Source: CAMPJM01 sp964440915 (GTDB lineage Bacteria; Bacteroidota; Bacteroidia; Cytophagales; Cyclobacteriaceae). From it: a stretch of 64,000 bases of DNA. A model generated the notes under the pieces. The model was not told the DNA's origin. It saw only the letters and a list, made by a program, of their open reading frames with translations, and made no database searches. Below, piece by piece: positions 1-8,768 of this stretch. How positions within the stretch are numbered: position 1 is the stretch's first letter; the number at the start of each line of letters is the position of its first letter. The stretch lies in assembly GCA_964440915.1 (NCBI GenBank), contig CAYTTV010000003.1, forward strand, positions 34,550 to 98,549. Direction: 5' to 3'. Made by a program: the position numbers and the translations under genes.

Positions 1-2097
1 GTGGTTGAATACATTACCAATAAGATAGGGGCCATCCAAGGGGCATTTTATGTTGTCAATGACGACGATAAAGATGATGTCTTCATCGAAATAAAATCAA
101 GTTACGCTTATCACAAGAAGAAGCATCTTAAAGGAAGGTTCAGATTTGCGGAAGGGCTTGTAGGGCAAGCTGCCATTGAGCAGGACACACTTTTAAGGAC
201 CGAGATCCCTAGAGACTATGTCTCCATTACCTCAGGGCTTATCGGAGAGCGGAGGCCAGAATGTATATTAATTGTGCCGCTCATCACCAACGAAGAGGTG
301 TATGGTGTACTTGAATTTGCAGGCTTTGGCAGGTTCGACTCTAGCCAGGTGAAGTTTGTTCAGGAGATCAGTTTGATTACTGCCAGAACGGTATTTAACA
401 TAAAAGTAAACGAGCGTACTAGAAATCTACTGAGCGAATCGCAAAAGATGAGTCATGAGTTACAGATCCAGCAGGAAGAACTCAGACAGAATGCGGAAGA
501 AATGGCTGCAACGCAAGAAGAGCTGAAGCGTACCAACCAACAGCTAGAAGAGCGCATAGAAGAGGTAAATAATACCCAAAAAAGGATGCAGATATTGCTA
601 GAGAATGCTTCTGAGGTAATTACCATATATGAAGAAGACAGGAGCGTTCGGTATATAAGCCCTTCAGTGGAGAGGATCTTAGGCTATTCTGCTGCTGATC
701 TTATTGGACATAATGAATTGGTGCATGTAGATGAGGAACATAAAGATGTTTTCGACCATATGTTCGACCAACTGATAGAAAATCCATTCCAGCCGGTGAC
801 CATCCAATATGTATACCATAGAAAGGATGGGGGGACCATCTGGCTGGAAGCCACAGGAAAAAATATGCTACAAGATCCAGCGATCAAGGGCATCATCCTC
901 AACTCTAGAGATATTACTGAAAGAAGGAGAGCTGAGTTAGAAGAGCGTATGAGAAGCCAAATGCAGGCACTCTCTGAAAACTCGATCGACCTTATTACCC
1001 GTTTGAACCATGAAGGGGAAGTGTTTTATATCAACCCTATGATTGAGGAATACACAGGCAATAAACCCGAGCATTTCCTCAATAAGAATATTGGCGAGGC
1101 GGATATCAACGAAGGCGTGGCAGGACAGTGGCTTCAAGTGTTGGAGCAGGTAAAAGAGCAAAAGACAAAGGTGGCCACAGAAATGGATTTCCCGTCCATT
1201 ATGGGAGATAGGGTCATGCAGCTAAACGCCATACCCGAGTATAACGAAGACGCTTCTATGATCGAGTCGGTACTTTTAGTGTCGCATGATATCACTTCCA
1301 GAAAGCTGATAGAGCTTGAGATTCAGACCAAAAACAAAAAGATCACAGAAAGTATTAACTATGCTAAGAGGATTCAGGGGGCTATTCTGCCCAACAACAG
1401 GATCATCCATCAGATGCTGCCAGATTCCTTTATCATGTACAAAGCAAAAGATGTGGTGAGTGGTGACTTTCCATGGTACATGCCTATGGGCGATGACATA
1501 TATATTGCTGCAGTCGACTGTACGGGCCATGGAGTGCCAGGCGCATTGATTTCATTGATTGGCTACTTCTTGCTCAACGATATTGTCCGCAGTAGGAAGA
1601 TTACCGATCCCGGCATAATCCTGGATCAGCTCGATGAAGGCGTAACGCAAACTTTGAGGCAAGACATGGATGAATCCCAGACAAAGGACGGTATGGACAT
1701 CGCTCTTTGTAAGATCAACCTGAAAAAAGGCGAGGTGGAATATGCAGGTGCACACCGACCACTTTATGCCATTACCGCTTCTGGCGAGTTCACTGAAATA
1801 AAAGGCAATAAATTCCCAATCGGAGGAGGTATCTATAAGAACCAAACACAATTTACCAATACAAAATTAAAAGTAGATAAGGGAGATGCTATATTCTTCT
1901 GTTCTGATGGGTTCCCTGACCAGTTTGGAGGGCCTGACAACCGTAAGTTTGGCCCTAAAAATACACGGAAATTGATCATAGAAAACCATAAATTGCCCAT
2001 GAAAGAAGTGCAAAATATAATCGAAGATGCGTGGGAAGGGTGGAAAGGTGATTATAAACAAACAGATGACGTGCTTATGATCGGCATAAAGTTTTAA
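1..2097 (+). CDS. GAF-PAS-PAS-SpoIIE/PP2C serine phosphatase (5'-truncated)
   Basis: This is a sensor-linked PP2C-type Ser/Thr phosphatase and the likely input arm of a partner-switching pathway. The visible order is a GAF domain (about residues 1-140), a Gln/Glu-rich coiled coil (145-195), two PAS domains (about 195-315 and 325-440), and a SpoIIE phosphatase domain (460-698). Metal-binding motifs are intact: DVVSGDF at 484-490, DCTGHG at 506-511, SDG at 635-637 and TDD at 688-690. The frame is open to the first base of the window, so the GTG at position 1 is probably internal and more sensor sequence (perhaps membrane segments) lies upstream. The next genes encode a SiaB-like kinase and a SiaC-like switch protein, so by analogy with Pseudomonas SiaA it should dephosphorylate SiaC. 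The substrate assignment is inference. Confidence 0.9.
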   Translation: MVEYITNKIGAIQGAFYVVNDDDKDDVFIEIKSSYAYHKKKHLKGRFRFAEGLVGQAAIEQDTLLRTEIPRDYVSITSGLIGERRPECILIVPLITNEEVYGVLEFAGFGRFDSSQVKFVQEISLITARTVFNIKVNERTRNLLSESQKMSHELQIQQEELRQNAEEMAATQEELKRTNQQLEERIEEVNNTQKRMQILLENASEVITIYEEDRSVRYISPSVERILGYSAADLIGHNELVHVDEEHKDVFDHMFDQLIENPFQPVTIQYVYHRKDGGTIWLEATGKNMLQDPAIKGIILNSRDITERRRAELEERMRSQMQALSENSIDLITRLNHEGEVFYINPMIEEYTGNKPEHFLNKNIGEADINEGVAGQWLQVLEQVKEQKTKVATEMDFPSIMGDRVMQLNAIPEYNEDASMIESVLLVSHDITSRKLIELEIQTKNKKITESINYAKRIQGAILPNNRIIHQMLPDSFIMYKAKDVVSGDFPWYMPMGDDIYIAAVDCTGHGVPGALISLIGYFLLNDIVRSRKITDPGIILDQLDEGVTQTLRQDMDESQTKDGMDIALCKINLKKGEVEYAGAHRPLYAITASGEFTEIKGNKFPIGGGIYKNQTQFTNTKLKVDKGDAIFFCSDGFPDQFGGPDNRKFGPKNTRKLIIENHKLPMKEVQNIIEDAWEGWKGDYKQTDDVLMIGIKF

Positions 2098-2220
2098 TAT
2101 TATGGTAAAATAATACTTGAATACTTAATAGTAATAATTGAATATTTTATTTAACTCAATTTGTCAATATTTGATGGTTGAATTTGTCATAAACTCTAAA
2201 TTTCTATAAAGGCAAAACGT

Positions 2221-2763
2221 ATGAAGTATATTTATGAACTGCATAAAACTATGCTAGCCAAAAACCTGATTTTGGTGTATGAGGGGGAATTTACTCAGGA
2301 AATCACCAAGTCAGTCTTAGCCATGGCCGAAAGAAACATGGATTCTATGGGGGAAGAATCCTCTATCAAAAGAAAGGTCTTTAATGTGATGGTGGAATGC
2401 CTCCAGAACATTGTAAGGCACGGAGAGGATTATAATCCCATGAATGAAAAGAAGCAAACGGCTATTTTTATGATAGGAAAGATGGATGACGAATATGTTA
2501 TTACATCGGGAAACCCTGTGACAAAAGAAGCCGCTGATACGCTAAAAGAAAAATTGGACAAGATAAATTCTCTAGACAAAGAAGGTCTAAAGGCACTTTA
2601 TAAGGAAATCATAAAAGGCACTGAGATTTCCGAAAAGGGAGGAGCTGGATTAGGATTTGTGGACATGGCCCGAAAGTCTGGTCGAAAACTAGAGTATGAT
2701 TTTCATGAGATGAACTCAGAGCATTCGTTCTTCTCTTTGAAAACCACTATATCTAGAGCATAA
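2221..2763 (+). CDS. SiaB-family GHKL protein kinase
   Basis: This 180-residue protein is a stand-alone GHKL-type kinase resembling Pseudomonas SiaB, which phosphorylates the small switch protein SiaC. The N-box carries E59 and N63 in the helix VECLQNIVRHG. A glycine-rich ATP lid and G-box follow near residues 138-150 (GGAGLGFVDMARKSG). There is no receiver domain and no phospho-acceptor His domain, as expected for an anti-sigma-factor-like protein kinase and not a two-component kinase. It lies 123 bp after the PP2C gene and 46 bp before the SiaC-like gene, so kinase, phosphatase and substrate are adjacent. The SiaB label rests on this fold plus context. Confidence 0.82.
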   Translation: MKYIYELHKTMLAKNLILVYEGEFTQEITKSVLAMAERNMDSMGEESSIKRKVFNVMVECLQNIVRHGEDYNPMNEKKQTAIFMIGKMDDEYVITSGNPVTKEAADTLKEKLDKINSLDKEGLKALYKEIIKGTEISEKGGAGLGFVDMARKSGRKLEYDFHEMNSEHSFFSLKTTISRA

Positions 2764-2809
2764 GAACTTAATAACAACAACTACCCAATAGCGAATAAAA
2801 TTTAAATAT

Positions 2810-3172
2810 ATGGAAATCCTAAATTTGGAGGGTACCGAAGATACTCCTAAAATATTATTAGATAAAAGCAATGGCATCTTTGAGATCTCTGGAAGATCAC
2901 TTCCGGAAGATTCCGCTGAATTCTATCAGCCCATCATTCAATGGCTTGATGATTATGCCGCAGATCCAAACCCTTCTACAGAGTTTGTTTTTAAATTAGA
3001 ATATTTCAACACTGCATCTTCTAAGCTCATTCTAGATGTTTTGTCGAAGTTGGAAGAAATCCCAGGGATTAAAGTAAACTGGTATTTTCACGAAGACGAT
3101 GAAGACATGGAAGAGGCGGGAGAGGAGTTTTCTGAGCTGGTTGATATTGATTTCGAATTTAAAACATATTGA
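2810..3172 (+). CDS. SiaC-family switch phosphoprotein (DUF1987)
   Basis: This 120-residue acidic protein matches the DUF1987/SiaC family. The characteristic N-terminal stretch has a strand ending ISGRSLPEDS, followed by a helix with FYQPIIQWL, then a strand and FNTASSK. The Thr in this last motif is residue 68, the position reported as the phosphosite of Pseudomonas SiaC. In that system SiaB phosphorylates the Thr, the PP2C protein SiaA removes the phosphate, and unphosphorylated SiaC activates the diguanylate cyclase SiaD. No cyclase gene is adjacent here. The next gene is an ABC exporter fusion, so the output may differ (inference). The C-terminus is rich in Asp and Glu. Confidence 0.85.
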   Translation: MEILNLEGTEDTPKILLDKSNGIFEISGRSLPEDSAEFYQPIIQWLDDYAADPNPSTEFVFKLEYFNTASSKLILDVLSKLEEIPGIKVNWYFHEDDEDMEEAGEEFSELVDIDFEFKTY

Positions 3173-3398
3173 TCTATTGGGATGCTTTCCTTTAGGAGAA
3201 GCATATCTAAGATTACCTCTATAACAAACAACAAACCGATATAACCTAGCTAATACTGCAGCGAAGTTGAAGGAGGTTGAGAACAGGAAATGAGAGAGCC
3301 TGTACCATTTAGCAACCTTTGTAGGCAAAAAAGCTGAAGTATGGCAACAGGAAAGTTACGCCCTAAATTTTCACATGAAGATTTAGAAATGATAAGCG
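3173..3398 (+). other. Leader between SiaC-like gene and ABC exporter, with possible 21-codon ORF
   Basis: This 226-bp spacer holds an imperfect hairpin at 3182-3204 (ATGCTT/AAGCAT arms) just after the SiaC-like stop. A short ATG-initiated frame of 21 codons at 3341-3406 has its stop overlapping the exporter start in the arrangement ATGAGTGA. Such an overlap could couple translation of the exporter to a leader peptide. The peptide (starting MATGKLRPKF) has no recognisable function and may be chance. Confidence 0.3.
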
Positions 3399-6300
3399 AT
3401 GAGTGAAGAGATATTAAAAGCATTAACCCAGTTATTTGCAATCATTACCAAACAAGATGGTGGTGTGACCGAAAAGGAGCGGGAATTTGTCATCAGGTTC
3501 TTTCAACAAGAGCTTGACCAAGATTCCGTGAAGGAATACCTCTTGTTATATGACGAATATGTTGGTTATAATAAGGAGGAAAATGCAGAAGGAGAGAAAA
3601 AAGAAAAGAAGCTTACTTCGGTTAGGGACTCGGTAAAAACCCTCGCAATATGCCGGAAAATCAACAAAACCTTATCACAGAAGCAAAAGGTTGTTGTATT
3701 GATCAAACTATTTGAACTGGTATGCTCTGATAAAAACTTCACGCCGCAGCGTATGGAGATTATCGATACTGTAGCGACCACGTTCAACATCGACAAAGAA
3801 GAATATAAATTAATTGAGACCTTCGTTATCAAAGAAGGTTTTGCCATTTTGGAGTATGAGAATCTGCTGACGGCCAATAAGTATGAAAAAGAACCAGAAG
3901 ACGGCAAGCACCTTCAGCTAGATATTAATGGTGAGATTGTTTTCATGAAGGTGTCCAGTGTGGATATGTATTTTGTGAAGTACATCGGGAAAGATGATGT
4001 TGTTCTGAATGGTTTTATTATGAAGAGCCTCCAGGTGTACCTTTTCTCGCACGGAAGCACCATAAAAACACCCAAAGGGGCAGCACTTTATTATAGTGAT
4101 CTTATTCGAAATTTTATTGACGATACTGAAACCAATAAAATTTCATTCAACGCCAATCAATTGGAGTTCCGTTTTCCAAACGGAGCCATAGGTTTGCGAA
4201 ATATTAATATTAGTGAAGGCCCAGGTAAACTTATCGGTATTATGGGTGCCAGTGGAGCCGGCAAAACGACATTGTTGAATGTGTTGGCTGGCATCGAGAA
4301 GCCCTCTGCAGGGGAGATACTTATCAATGGCTTCAATATACATAGTCAAAAAGATGAAATTGAGGGGGTCATTGGATATGTGTCACAAGACGACTTATTG
4401 ATTGAGGAACTTACAGTTTATCAAAACTTATACTATAACGCCAAGCTGTGCTTTGCTACGCTAGACGAAGAAGCATTGGACAGCAGGGTGATGGATGTGC
4501 TCAGCAGCCTTGGCCTCGAGCAACGAAAAGACCTTAAAGTCGGCAATGCATTGGATAAAACCATCAGTGGTGGCCAGCGGAAGCGACTAAATATTGCTTT
4601 GGAGTTGATCAGAGAACCTGCTGTGATGTTCGTAGATGAGCCAACTTCTGGGCTCTCTTCCAGAGATTCAGAAAACGTAATAGACCTTTTAAAGGAACTA
4701 TCGCTCAAGGGCAAGCTGATATTTGTAGTCATCCACCAGCCATCTTCAGACATCTATAAGATGTTTGATAAAATGTTTATTATGGATACGGGAGGCTACC
4801 CCATTTTCTATGGGCATCCTGTAGAGGCGGTCACTTACTTTAAAAAGGCCACCAACCAGGTGGACAGCGAAAAAGGGCAATGTTCGCTTTGTGGCAATGT
4901 AAATCCCGAGCAAATATTCAATATTATAGAAGCCAATGTTGTAGATGAGTATGGACAGTTTACCAACAAACGTAAAGTTAACCCACAGCAATGGCACGAC
5001 CTATTTAATGAAAACTTTAAGCTTGTAAAACACGAGGACGTAAAAGAAGCACCTCCTCAGGCCCTGAATATCCCAACAAAGATAAAGCAGGCCTATATAT
5101 TTGTGACCCGAGACATGTTGGCCAAGGTGAGCAATAAGCAGTATCTGCTTATCAACCTCCTTGAAGCACCTTTGCTGGCGGTCATTCTTGCATTTATTAT
5201 TCGATACAAGAGTTCTCCTAACAGCGACGAATACTTATTTAGGTTCAATGAAAACATTCCGGCATACATCATGATGAGCATTGTGGTGGCCTTGTTTATG
5301 GGCCTATCAGTGAGTGCGGAAGAAATCATCAGAGATCGTAAAATTCTGAAAAGAGAATCTTTCCTGAACTTGAGCTGGAGCAGTTACCTTACGTCCAAGT
5401 TAGCCATCCTATTTCTGCTTTCGGCCATTCAAACCTTATCTTTTGTCATTGTTGGGAACCTCATCTTGGAGATAAAAGGCATGACATTTAGTTTCTGGCT
5501 AGTGTTGTTTACGGTTTCCTGTTTTGCCAATGTGCTAGGACTCAATGTGTCCTCGGCCTTCAATTCTGCTGTTACGGTATATATTCTCATCCCACTTTTA
5601 CTCATCCCTCAAATGATCCTGAGCGGACTTATGTTTCCATTCGATAAGCTCAACAATCTCATCAGTACGAAGGGAGAAGTCCCGGTGCTGGCAGATATGA
5701 TGGCTTCCCGCTGGGCATATGAGGCTATGGTAGTGGACCAGTTTAGCAACAACAACTTCGAGGCACCATTCTTCAATACCGAAGCCGAAGAGAGGATGTC
5801 CGATTTTAAAGCCACTTATTGGGTGCCTAAGTTAGAAGAGAAAGTACAATACGTTTTCTCCAACTATAAAACTGAAGATGATTCGATAGCACGGTTGGTT
5901 GACCAAGACCTGAGGCTGTTGAAAAGTGAGCTAGGCAAAGAAGGGTACAAGGAAGGGCTAGAAGATTTTGATTTGGAGACCTCTTTGGCTAGGGCAGCCC
6001 TGAACCCCGAAACAGAGACTACGCTTCGCACTTATCTTAAAAATACAGAAACTTTCTATAGGAGAAAATTCAACGAAGCTGTACTGACAAAAGAGAAAAT
6101 GATCTATTTCTTCCAAGATGAGTATGACTATGACTACAATGATATGAAGAACAATTATCACAATGAGAGCCTATACGATCTTGTAAGAAACATAAGTGTG
6201 AAGGACCGCATCATAGAGTTTGATGGGAGACTTATCCAGCAGCTAGATCCGATCTTTGCTATTCCTGGTCCTCCTAAACATTTATTAGATTACCGTGCAC

Positions 6301-6470
6301 ATTTCTTGGCACCACAAAAACACTTCCTTAACCAGTATTTCCCTACTTATTATTTTAATATTGCTGTGATATGGTTCATGACAATGGTGTTATTCATCCT
6401 GTTATACTTTGAAGTGTTCAGTAAACTGATTAATAAAACGGGGAAAATAAAGCTCTTTAAGTTAAAGTAG
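3399..6470 (+). CDS. TerB-like/ABC ATPase/membrane permease fusion (ABCG-type half exporter)
   Basis: This 1023-residue protein joins three parts. Residues about 1-170 are helical and TerB-like, with acidic motifs DGGVTEKERE and CSDKNFTPQR. Residues about 175-250 form a linker domain. Residues about 255-480 are an ABC ATPase with Walker A GASGAGKTT near 282, signature SGGQRKRLN near 389 and Walker B VMFVDEP near 410. A CSLCG pair near 496 is unusual. Membrane helices start near residue 580. A long soluble region (about 770-980) precedes a last helix near 985-1006. ATPase-then-membrane order is the ABCG layout; such half transporters normally dimerise. The substrate is unknown. The position directly after a kinase-phosphatase-switch cassette suggests the switch may control it through the TerB domain, which is inference. 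Confidence 0.85.
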   Translation: MSEEILKALTQLFAIITKQDGGVTEKEREFVIRFFQQELDQDSVKEYLLLYDEYVGYNKEENAEGEKKEKKLTSVRDSVKTLAICRKINKTLSQKQKVVVLIKLFELVCSDKNFTPQRMEIIDTVATTFNIDKEEYKLIETFVIKEGFAILEYENLLTANKYEKEPEDGKHLQLDINGEIVFMKVSSVDMYFVKYIGKDDVVLNGFIMKSLQVYLFSHGSTIKTPKGAALYYSDLIRNFIDDTETNKISFNANQLEFRFPNGAIGLRNINISEGPGKLIGIMGASGAGKTTLLNVLAGIEKPSAGEILINGFNIHSQKDEIEGVIGYVSQDDLLIEELTVYQNLYYNAKLCFATLDEEALDSRVMDVLSSLGLEQRKDLKVGNALDKTISGGQRKRLNIALELIREPAVMFVDEPTSGLSSRDSENVIDLLKELSLKGKLIFVVIHQPSSDIYKMFDKMFIMDTGGYPIFYGHPVEAVTYFKKATNQVDSEKGQCSLCGNVNPEQIFNIIEANVVDEYGQFTNKRKVNPQQWHDLFNENFKLVKHEDVKEAPPQALNIPTKIKQAYIFVTRDMLAKVSNKQYLLINLLEAPLLAVILAFIIRYKSSPNSDEYLFRFNENIPAYIMMSIVVALFMGLSVSAEEIIRDRKILKRESFLNLSWSSYLTSKLAILFLLSAIQTLSFVIVGNLILEIKGMTFSFWLVLFTVSCFANVLGLNVSSAFNSAVTVYILIPLLLIPQMILSGLMFPFDKLNNLISTKGEVPVLADMMASRWAYEAMVVDQFSNNNFEAPFFNTEAEERMSDFKATYWVPKLEEKVQYVFSNYKTEDDSIARLVDQDLRLLKSELGKEGYKEGLEDFDLETSLARAALNPETETTLRTYLKNTETFYRRKFNEAVLTKEKMIYFFQDEYDYDYNDMKNNYHNESLYDLVRNISVKDRIIEFDGRLIQQLDPIFAIPGPPKHLLDYRAHFLAPQKHFLNQYFPTYYFNIAVIWFMTMVLFILLYFEVFSKLINKTGKIKLFKLK

Positions 6471-6607
6471 CATTTGAAGTGGGTGCTTGTAGCTTGGGCT
6501 AAAAGCCTAGAATAACCACCACAATGTACCGATGTAATGTATTGCAAATAAGTATATTTTTATCAGGTAGTTGAATGTATATTTTTGTTATAAATAATGT
6601 TAATCGT

Positions 6608-7504
6608 ATGAACAAAATTTATATAGGGCTAATACTGCTTTTGTCCTTTGCTTGTAACTCTAAAAAGCCAAGTGAACAAGCCTTCCAAGAAAGCATGAAG
6701 GATGTGACAAGCCATGAGCCTGCGATTTCTCAGGAAGTGCTTTCGGATATTATCCAGCAGATACCTTCTCCTTTGGAAATATCAGTATTGTTGAAAGAAT
6801 CGGGAACAAATTACGACAAGGGTATGCTGAACAAGGCCGACAACGTATCGGATTATAACAGCAATTTTTCCAAGGCACTTAACTTAGGCATTTATGGAAC
6901 CGATCTTGGTTATGCCAATATATATGAGCAAAACCAAGATGCACTATTCTACTTAAATGCTATTAGGAGACTGGCAGAAGGATTGAGTATTGGGCAGTTC
7001 TTTGATTTTACCACCATCTCACGATTGGCTACTAACAGCAAAAACCTGGATTCGCTATTGTTGATTACCACACGGAACTTTAACAATATCAATACTTATC
7101 TTCAAGATCAGGAGAGAGCCAATTTGAGTATTCTTATCCTGGCAGGTGGATGGCTCGAGGCGCTACACATTTCCAATCAGGTGTTACAGCAAAACCCTGA
7201 AAACACTGAGCTGAGGGAAAAAGTGGGAGAGCAAAAAATTATCTTGGAAAACATTATGCTTTTGCTTTCTTACTATGAGCAATCAGATCCTAACATATCT
7301 GAACTCAAGGCAAAAATGGCACCTCTTCAAGACGTATTTAATAAGGTGAAAATTGCTTATACGTACGAAGAATCGACTTTTGAAGAAGTGAACGGCGTTC
7401 TAATGATCAAGGACAACAGCTCTAGTTCGATCCAGATTAACGATGAGAATATTGCCGACATTAACAGCTTAACAAAGTCTATAAGAAGTAGTATTATAAA
7501 TTAA
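6608..7504 (+). CDS. Predicted lipoprotein of unknown function
   Basis: This is a 298-residue protein with a lipoprotein signal: MNKIYIGLILLLSFAC with a lipobox ending in Cys. An in-frame ATG at 6575 would add 11 residues and weaken the signal, so the start at 6608 is preferred. The mature part is mostly helical and hydrophilic, with no motif I recognise. The spacing of helices in the middle (about 90-230) could be TPR-like, but no clear repeat was seen. It lies 137 bp after the TerB-ABC exporter on the same strand and may be an accessory envelope partner. Function is not assigned. Confidence 0.72.
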   Translation: MNKIYIGLILLLSFACNSKKPSEQAFQESMKDVTSHEPAISQEVLSDIIQQIPSPLEISVLLKESGTNYDKGMLNKADNVSDYNSNFSKALNLGIYGTDLGYANIYEQNQDALFYLNAIRRLAEGLSIGQFFDFTTISRLATNSKNLDSLLLITTRNFNNINTYLQDQERANLSILILAGGWLEALHISNQVLQQNPENTELREKVGEQKIILENIMLLLSYYEQSDPNISELKAKMAPLQDVFNKVKIAYTYEESTFEEVNGVLMIKDNSSSSIQINDENIADINSLTKSIRSSIIN

Positions 7505-7527
7505 CACACGACATCTTCTATATATAT

Positions 7528-7959
7528 ATGAAAAAGATAATCATAACATTAAGCCTAATTGCCTTAATTTTCGTCGTAGCACCTGAGTCGATATCTCAAT
7601 GTGATGCCGAGAGGTACACTGAAATGTGTATTCCCAAACTTATGGATGGCTTTAATTTTGTAAAAAGCTATAAGGTAAACGGTGAGGAAGGCAATAAAAG
7701 TAAGATTGAATATTCCTATGTGTTCGCAAAGGGAACGCAATATTATATTAACCTTTGCAACGACGGAGAAGATACAGATGGGATGATTGTGAATATTTAT
7801 GATTCCAATAGAAAACAGGTAGCGACTAGTTACGCCAATGGGAATTACTACCCAGGGATCATTTATCCATGCAATGCGACTGGTATCTATTACATCACCT
7901 ATACTTTTAAGGATTCTCAAAACCATTGTGGAGGATCGGTGCTAGGTTTCAAAAGATAA
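7528..7959 (+). CDS. Small secreted cysteine-containing protein
   Basis: This 143-residue protein has a clear N-terminal signal peptide (KKIIITLSLIALIFVV, cleavage near residue 22-24). The mature region contains several Cys residues (in SQCDAE, EMCIPK, NLCNDGED, YPCNAT and NHCGGS) that could form disulfides outside the cytoplasm. The middle resembles a beta-sandwich such as a bacterial pre-peptidase-type C-terminal domain (strand pattern YYINLC, MIVNIYDSN, GIYYITYTF), but this is only a visual impression. It starts 23 bp after the lipoprotein gene and is followed by an intrinsic terminator, so it probably closes the transcription unit. No specific function is known to me. Confidence 0.7.
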   Translation: MKKIIITLSLIALIFVVAPESISQCDAERYTEMCIPKLMDGFNFVKSYKVNGEEGNKSKIEYSYVFAKGTQYYINLCNDGEDTDGMIVNIYDSNRKQVATSYANGNYYPGIIYPCNATGIYYITYTFKDSQNHCGGSVLGFKR

Positions 7960-7980
7960 TCGGTAGAGTTTACTGAATAT

Positions 7981-8006
7981 AAGGCAGGGATATCCTTGCC
8001 TTTTTG
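7981..8006 (+). terminator. Intrinsic terminator after the secreted-protein gene
   Basis: The inverted repeat AAGGCAGGGA / TCCTTGCCTT is followed by a run of five T. It sits 22 bp after the stop codon at 7959. Confidence 0.75.
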
Positions 8007-8093
8007 TGTTATGGTGAAGTAAAGGACTTCCGAGGAACATCTCCATCCGTGGTTTGTTTTGCCATTATATAATATATTCACCGTTTATTTTAA

Positions 8094-8738
8094 ATGGAAT
8101 TCAGAGCCGTTACTTTTGATTTTAAGGCACGCTATGTTATTGTGGGAAAACCAACTCTTGCAATTAAGCATATTTGGTTGGTTTGTCATGGTTACGGACA
8201 GCTTGCTGAATATTTTGTGCGCAACTTCAACCTTTTGGATGATGGCCGACATATAGTTGTTGCTCCCGAAGGCCTTTCGAGGTTTTATTTAAAAGGCTTT
8301 GCAGGCAGGGTAGGAGCATCATGGATGACGAAGGAAGATCGGGAAACCGATATCCGTAACCATTGCCAATACCTGGATGAAGTTCTTAAATCTGTACTGC
8401 AAGAGGTAGGGCCAAATGCGTCCATTACAGTTTTGGGCTTTTCCCAGGGTGCTGCTACTGCCTCTCGATGGATAGCTTCTACAACTATGAGCATCCAACG
8501 TTTTATTTTATGGGGAGGTGGTTTGCCTAAAGACCTAAATCATACAACGTTTAATCAAGCTTTAGCGAATTCTAAAAACTATGTGGTATATGGAAGCAAT
8601 GATTCCTTCATTACAGAGGAAACACTAAAAGAACAAGCCTTATTGTTTCAGAAGGTAGGATTGTCTTATGAAACAGTTGTCTTTGATGGGGGTCATGAAA
8701 TAGATGAAACGGTTCTAGAAAAATTAATTTCCCAATAA
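8094..8738 (+). CDS. Alpha/beta hydrolase, phospholipase/carboxylesterase type
   Basis: This 214-residue cytoplasmic serine hydrolase has the family pattern of small carboxylesterases. An oxyanion-loop motif CHGYGQ lies near residue 31. The nucleophile elbow is GFSQG near residue 121. A likely catalytic Asp sits in YGSNDSF near 168, and the final His in DGGHEI near 203. There is no signal peptide. The length fits the family (about 200-220). It is flanked by a terminator upstream and a convergent SDR gene downstream, so it is probably monocistronic. The substrate cannot be read from the sequence. Confidence 0.85.
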   Translation: MEFRAVTFDFKARYVIVGKPTLAIKHIWLVCHGYGQLAEYFVRNFNLLDDGRHIVVAPEGLSRFYLKGFAGRVGASWMTKEDRETDIRNHCQYLDEVLKSVLQEVGPNASITVLGFSQGAATASRWIASTTMSIQRFILWGGGLPKDLNHTTFNQALANSKNYVVYGSNDSFITEETLKEQALLFQKVGLSYETVVFDGGHEIDETVLEKLISQ

Positions 8739-8768
8739 TTACTTATCGTTTTAATAGCAGCCTGAGGG

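Noticed and set aside
6575..6607. Upstream ATG extension of the lipoprotein gene
   Set aside because: The extension would bury the lipoprotein signal; the ATG at 6608 fits the lipobox.
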